A DNA stretch of 7,597 nt, from assembly GCA_002450035.1 (NCBI GenBank), contig DJYF01000060.1:1-7597 (forward strand), written 5' to 3'. This DNA comes from Caryophanales bacterium UBA6985. Its GTDB lineage: Bacteria > Bacillota_I > Bacilli_A > RF39 > UBA660. Both the position numbers and the translations under genes were made by a program. This document shows, piece after piece, positions 7,001-7,597 of this stretch (positions are counted from its first letter, which is position 1; every line of letters starts with the position of its first letter). Under the pieces are notes generated by a model, which worked only from the letters and a program-made list of their open reading frames with translations, ran no database searches and was not told where the DNA came from.

Positions 7001-7597
7001 CTTAGATAATGCTCTTAAGATTCTTAATCTAAGTGATGTAAAAAACAAAGAGTTATGGTCAACTCTTGCTGAAACTTTAATGTATGCTAGTGCTACTCAG
7101 AAACAAGTTGATGCTAATGATAAACAAAATACTGAGCATAGTAATCCTGGCACTCAAAATTCTTCTGCATCTCAAAATTCAAATGGAGAGCAGCAAAATG
7201 GAGGCTTGAATAATCAATCGGGACAGCCTGCAAATCAAGCAGAAACGCAAGGAAATGGGCAAATAGACGAAACTCAAAACCAAAATACACCTACGCAGAT
7301 AACATTATCATATAATGGTAATACTATTACAGGTACTGTTCCAGCTAATGATGAACAAAATACTAAAGCTATAGTTCCTGTTAAAGACTTAGGAAACGGA
7401 AACTATGAACTTGATTTTGTTAGCAAAGGAAGCGACGTTAATGCTACTGATATAAGTAATAATAAGTTATTTGACGTTCAACAACAGCCAATGGATGGTG
7501 CTGTAGTTAAGCGTAATCCTATTGTTAGATTTGGTAAGAATAATGAGATTGAAGTTATAGCTCAAGGTCTTGTTGAGAATCCATCAATTTCTTCTAC
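4068..7597 (+). CDS. Giant putative virion/ejection protein, 3' partial (first 1176 residues)
   Basis: The frame beginning ATG GAT GTA CTA at 4068, 3 bases after the previous stop, runs without a stop to the window end. The first in-frame Met after it is about residue 237, which supports this start. Residues 40-160 are helical, including an amphipathic stretch (TLVSEIGLGTLRGASDLIDA, 101-120). Residues 173-195 are hydrophobic (GYWFSNIPSIASSLTLLIP). Residues 240-345 are helical; a Glu-rich motif, SELSEGVEEAVNYIAQQEG, covers 400-418, followed by a Gly-rich hydrophobic segment at 457-477 (GIWDSAFWGVVGGVVFQAGG). Residues 515-1010 are almost wholly helical, with heptad-like stretches near 715-775 and 890-935. 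An Asn/Gln-rich linker at about 1013-1077 leads to a beta-rich region. No polymerase, protease or muramidase signature is visible. Large size, long helices and two membrane-compatible segments resemble T7 gp16-type ejection proteins and large crassvirus cargo proteins. Function is inferred; further domains probably lie to the right. Confidence 0.8.
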   Translation, partial: MDVLDFINRNGQRVIANPAYNPRSKKNTQPSSIIVPDIVQYTDDAIELAKQDATRQYFIDSHENEKYRKEGLNWNPRENLDKILADSQSNWSKATNAIGQTLVSEIGLGTLRGASDLIDAIGQAVGLSDHDYSNPVSQYLEQKQKEFEEWAPVYVDPQGNTLASQFNGNFNLGYWFSNIPSIASSLTLLIPSTGVTKALSWAGKASKISKYTNRAARAVANPIAHALGSRGFTSAEMGVAFETGINAALSRTMENYQEARQTYNDSYADMSKSLNDMSDEQYNEFLQRNAKYLEDENVDVNNRDDVAKSIARSAADRTFQLDFANVVFDAYQIYGLRNLLTHAPKFNKSAKVRATQRESLRTAGMTEEQAAAELAKDDAFTKASHWFSDRFLGASRQIKSELSEGVEEAVNYIAQQEGTHLGKYLLTGEDGDSRDLSLVSSLGPMSRRLLNDYINDSGIWDSAFWGVVGGVVFQAGGSQLNRLSQTIKNRQDEKKSANKDNDTTKEAKVTPHWWMLDQSAETERMVADINGRNVKLQSLRENMQKINAGKNPYIKNEDGSNPDTTSPVEERMLREKAYTEYLDELILSARNNGTLDMLSAYLENSNVQKAIVGAYQTGDDAHKISQQEAEQAARTASERIKKIDRMYQDEIIHASDIADRVGDREGTSLPAEYIQMIASSNVRHRLNLERYDEVAAMYNEDTERIINTLGDKFERSIDYKGLVSLRATIQELSSLVAEKKHLEKLQRQKPTLTRQFDIDEINNQISLIKRKALQTSTDAQFARTIYALQVADSAVREYSPDGKNFKVNASDVDLIENMDKLLTEDLSYIFREVKQEKRTNVNPEAVVGELKKVMNDMRYVLPVDSTNKPVDTESYLASFDPKLPDNYDMLARIELEKIKEAAKLAETEKEVRHYIGAINNIENVARKRALEEAFDTIATIQKNHTDVNLMKVANTVYGQNSADWLIDTNGLSDEERTDLDNALKILNLSDVKNKELWSTLAETLMYASATQKQVDANDKQNTEHSNPGTQNSSASQNSNGEQQNGGLNNQSGQPANQAETQGNGQIDETQNQNTPTQITLSYNGNTITGTVPANDEQNTKAIVPVKDLGNGNYELDFVSKGSDVNATDISNNKLFDVQQQPMDGAVVKRNPIVRFGKNNEIEVIAQGLVENPSISS
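4584..4652 (+). other. Hydrophobic segment 1 of the giant protein
   Basis: Residues 173-195 contain no charged residue and are rich in Ile, Leu, Ser and aromatics (GYWFSNIPSIASSLTLLIP, then STGV), followed by basic residues (TKALSWAGKASK). This is compatible with a membrane-inserting helix with a positive flank, or a buried helical hairpin. The two Pro residues argue against a simple single-span helix. Confidence 0.45.
5436..5498 (+). other. Hydrophobic Gly-rich segment 2 of the giant protein
   Basis: Residues 457-477 (GIWDSAFWGVVGGVVFQAGG, preceded by Ser) are hydrophobic with closely spaced Gly, and follow the Glu-rich SEGVEEAVNYIAQQEG motif by about 40 residues. A Gly-zipper-like helix of this type can pack in a membrane pore or in an oligomer. 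One Asp near its start makes a plain transmembrane span less certain. Confidence 0.45.
7104..7298 (+). other. Asn/Gln-rich linker in the giant protein
   Basis: Residues 1013-1077 are dominated by Asn, Gln, Ser, Gly and Thr (for example NSSASQNSNGEQQNGGLNNQ), with almost no hydrophobic residues. The stretch separates the long helical body from a beta-rich region that starts ITLSYNGNTITGTV. The coding DNA is A-rich and T-poor compared with its flanks and uses codons rare elsewhere here (GGG, ACG, TCG, GGC). This is a disordered interdomain linker. Confidence 0.7.

Overview
The window is one continuous block of four plus-strand genes, and essentially every base is coding. The DNA is clearly AT-rich by eye. 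Codons mostly end in T or A, with AGA and CGT for Arg and GCT for Ala. The genes are separated by only 3, 7 and 3 bases, and every visible stop is TAA. None of the three visible start codons has a Shine-Dalgarno sequence in front of it. AT-richness and leaderless-looking internal starts fit a phage of a Bacteroidetes host. The protein architecture suggests a crAss-like phage (Crassvirales) or a related large podovirus-type Bacteroidales phage. That assignment comes from composition, layout and remembered sequence style, not from a database match.

Layout, left to right: (1) the 3' part of a gene for an Ala/Gln/Asn-rich helical protein with a Gly-rich hydrophobic N-terminal stretch (2-937, start outside the window); (2) a complete 434-residue helical protein with Ser/Gly-rich disordered segments (941-2245); (3) a complete 603-residue mixed alpha/beta protein (2253-4064); (4) the first 1176 codons of a giant protein that is still open at the right edge (4068-7597). 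The fourth gene is easy to miss because no stop codon closes it inside the window. I translated it codon by codon and found no interruption.

None of the four shows a recognisable enzyme motif. Their order (a small helical protein with a hydrophobic patch, two mid-size soluble proteins, then a giant helical protein with hydrophobic Gly-rich segments) resembles the internal or ejection protein cassettes of podoviruses, such as gp14-gp15-gp16 of T7. It also resembles the cargo proteins packed in crassvirus virions. The working inference is a late-expressed virion cassette whose products are packaged in the capsid or tail and delivered with the DNA. No RNA gene, promoter, terminator, mobile element, CRISPR array or unexplained intergenic stretch is visible. 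No gap exceeds 7 bases, so the genes are probably one transcript with a promoter upstream of the window.
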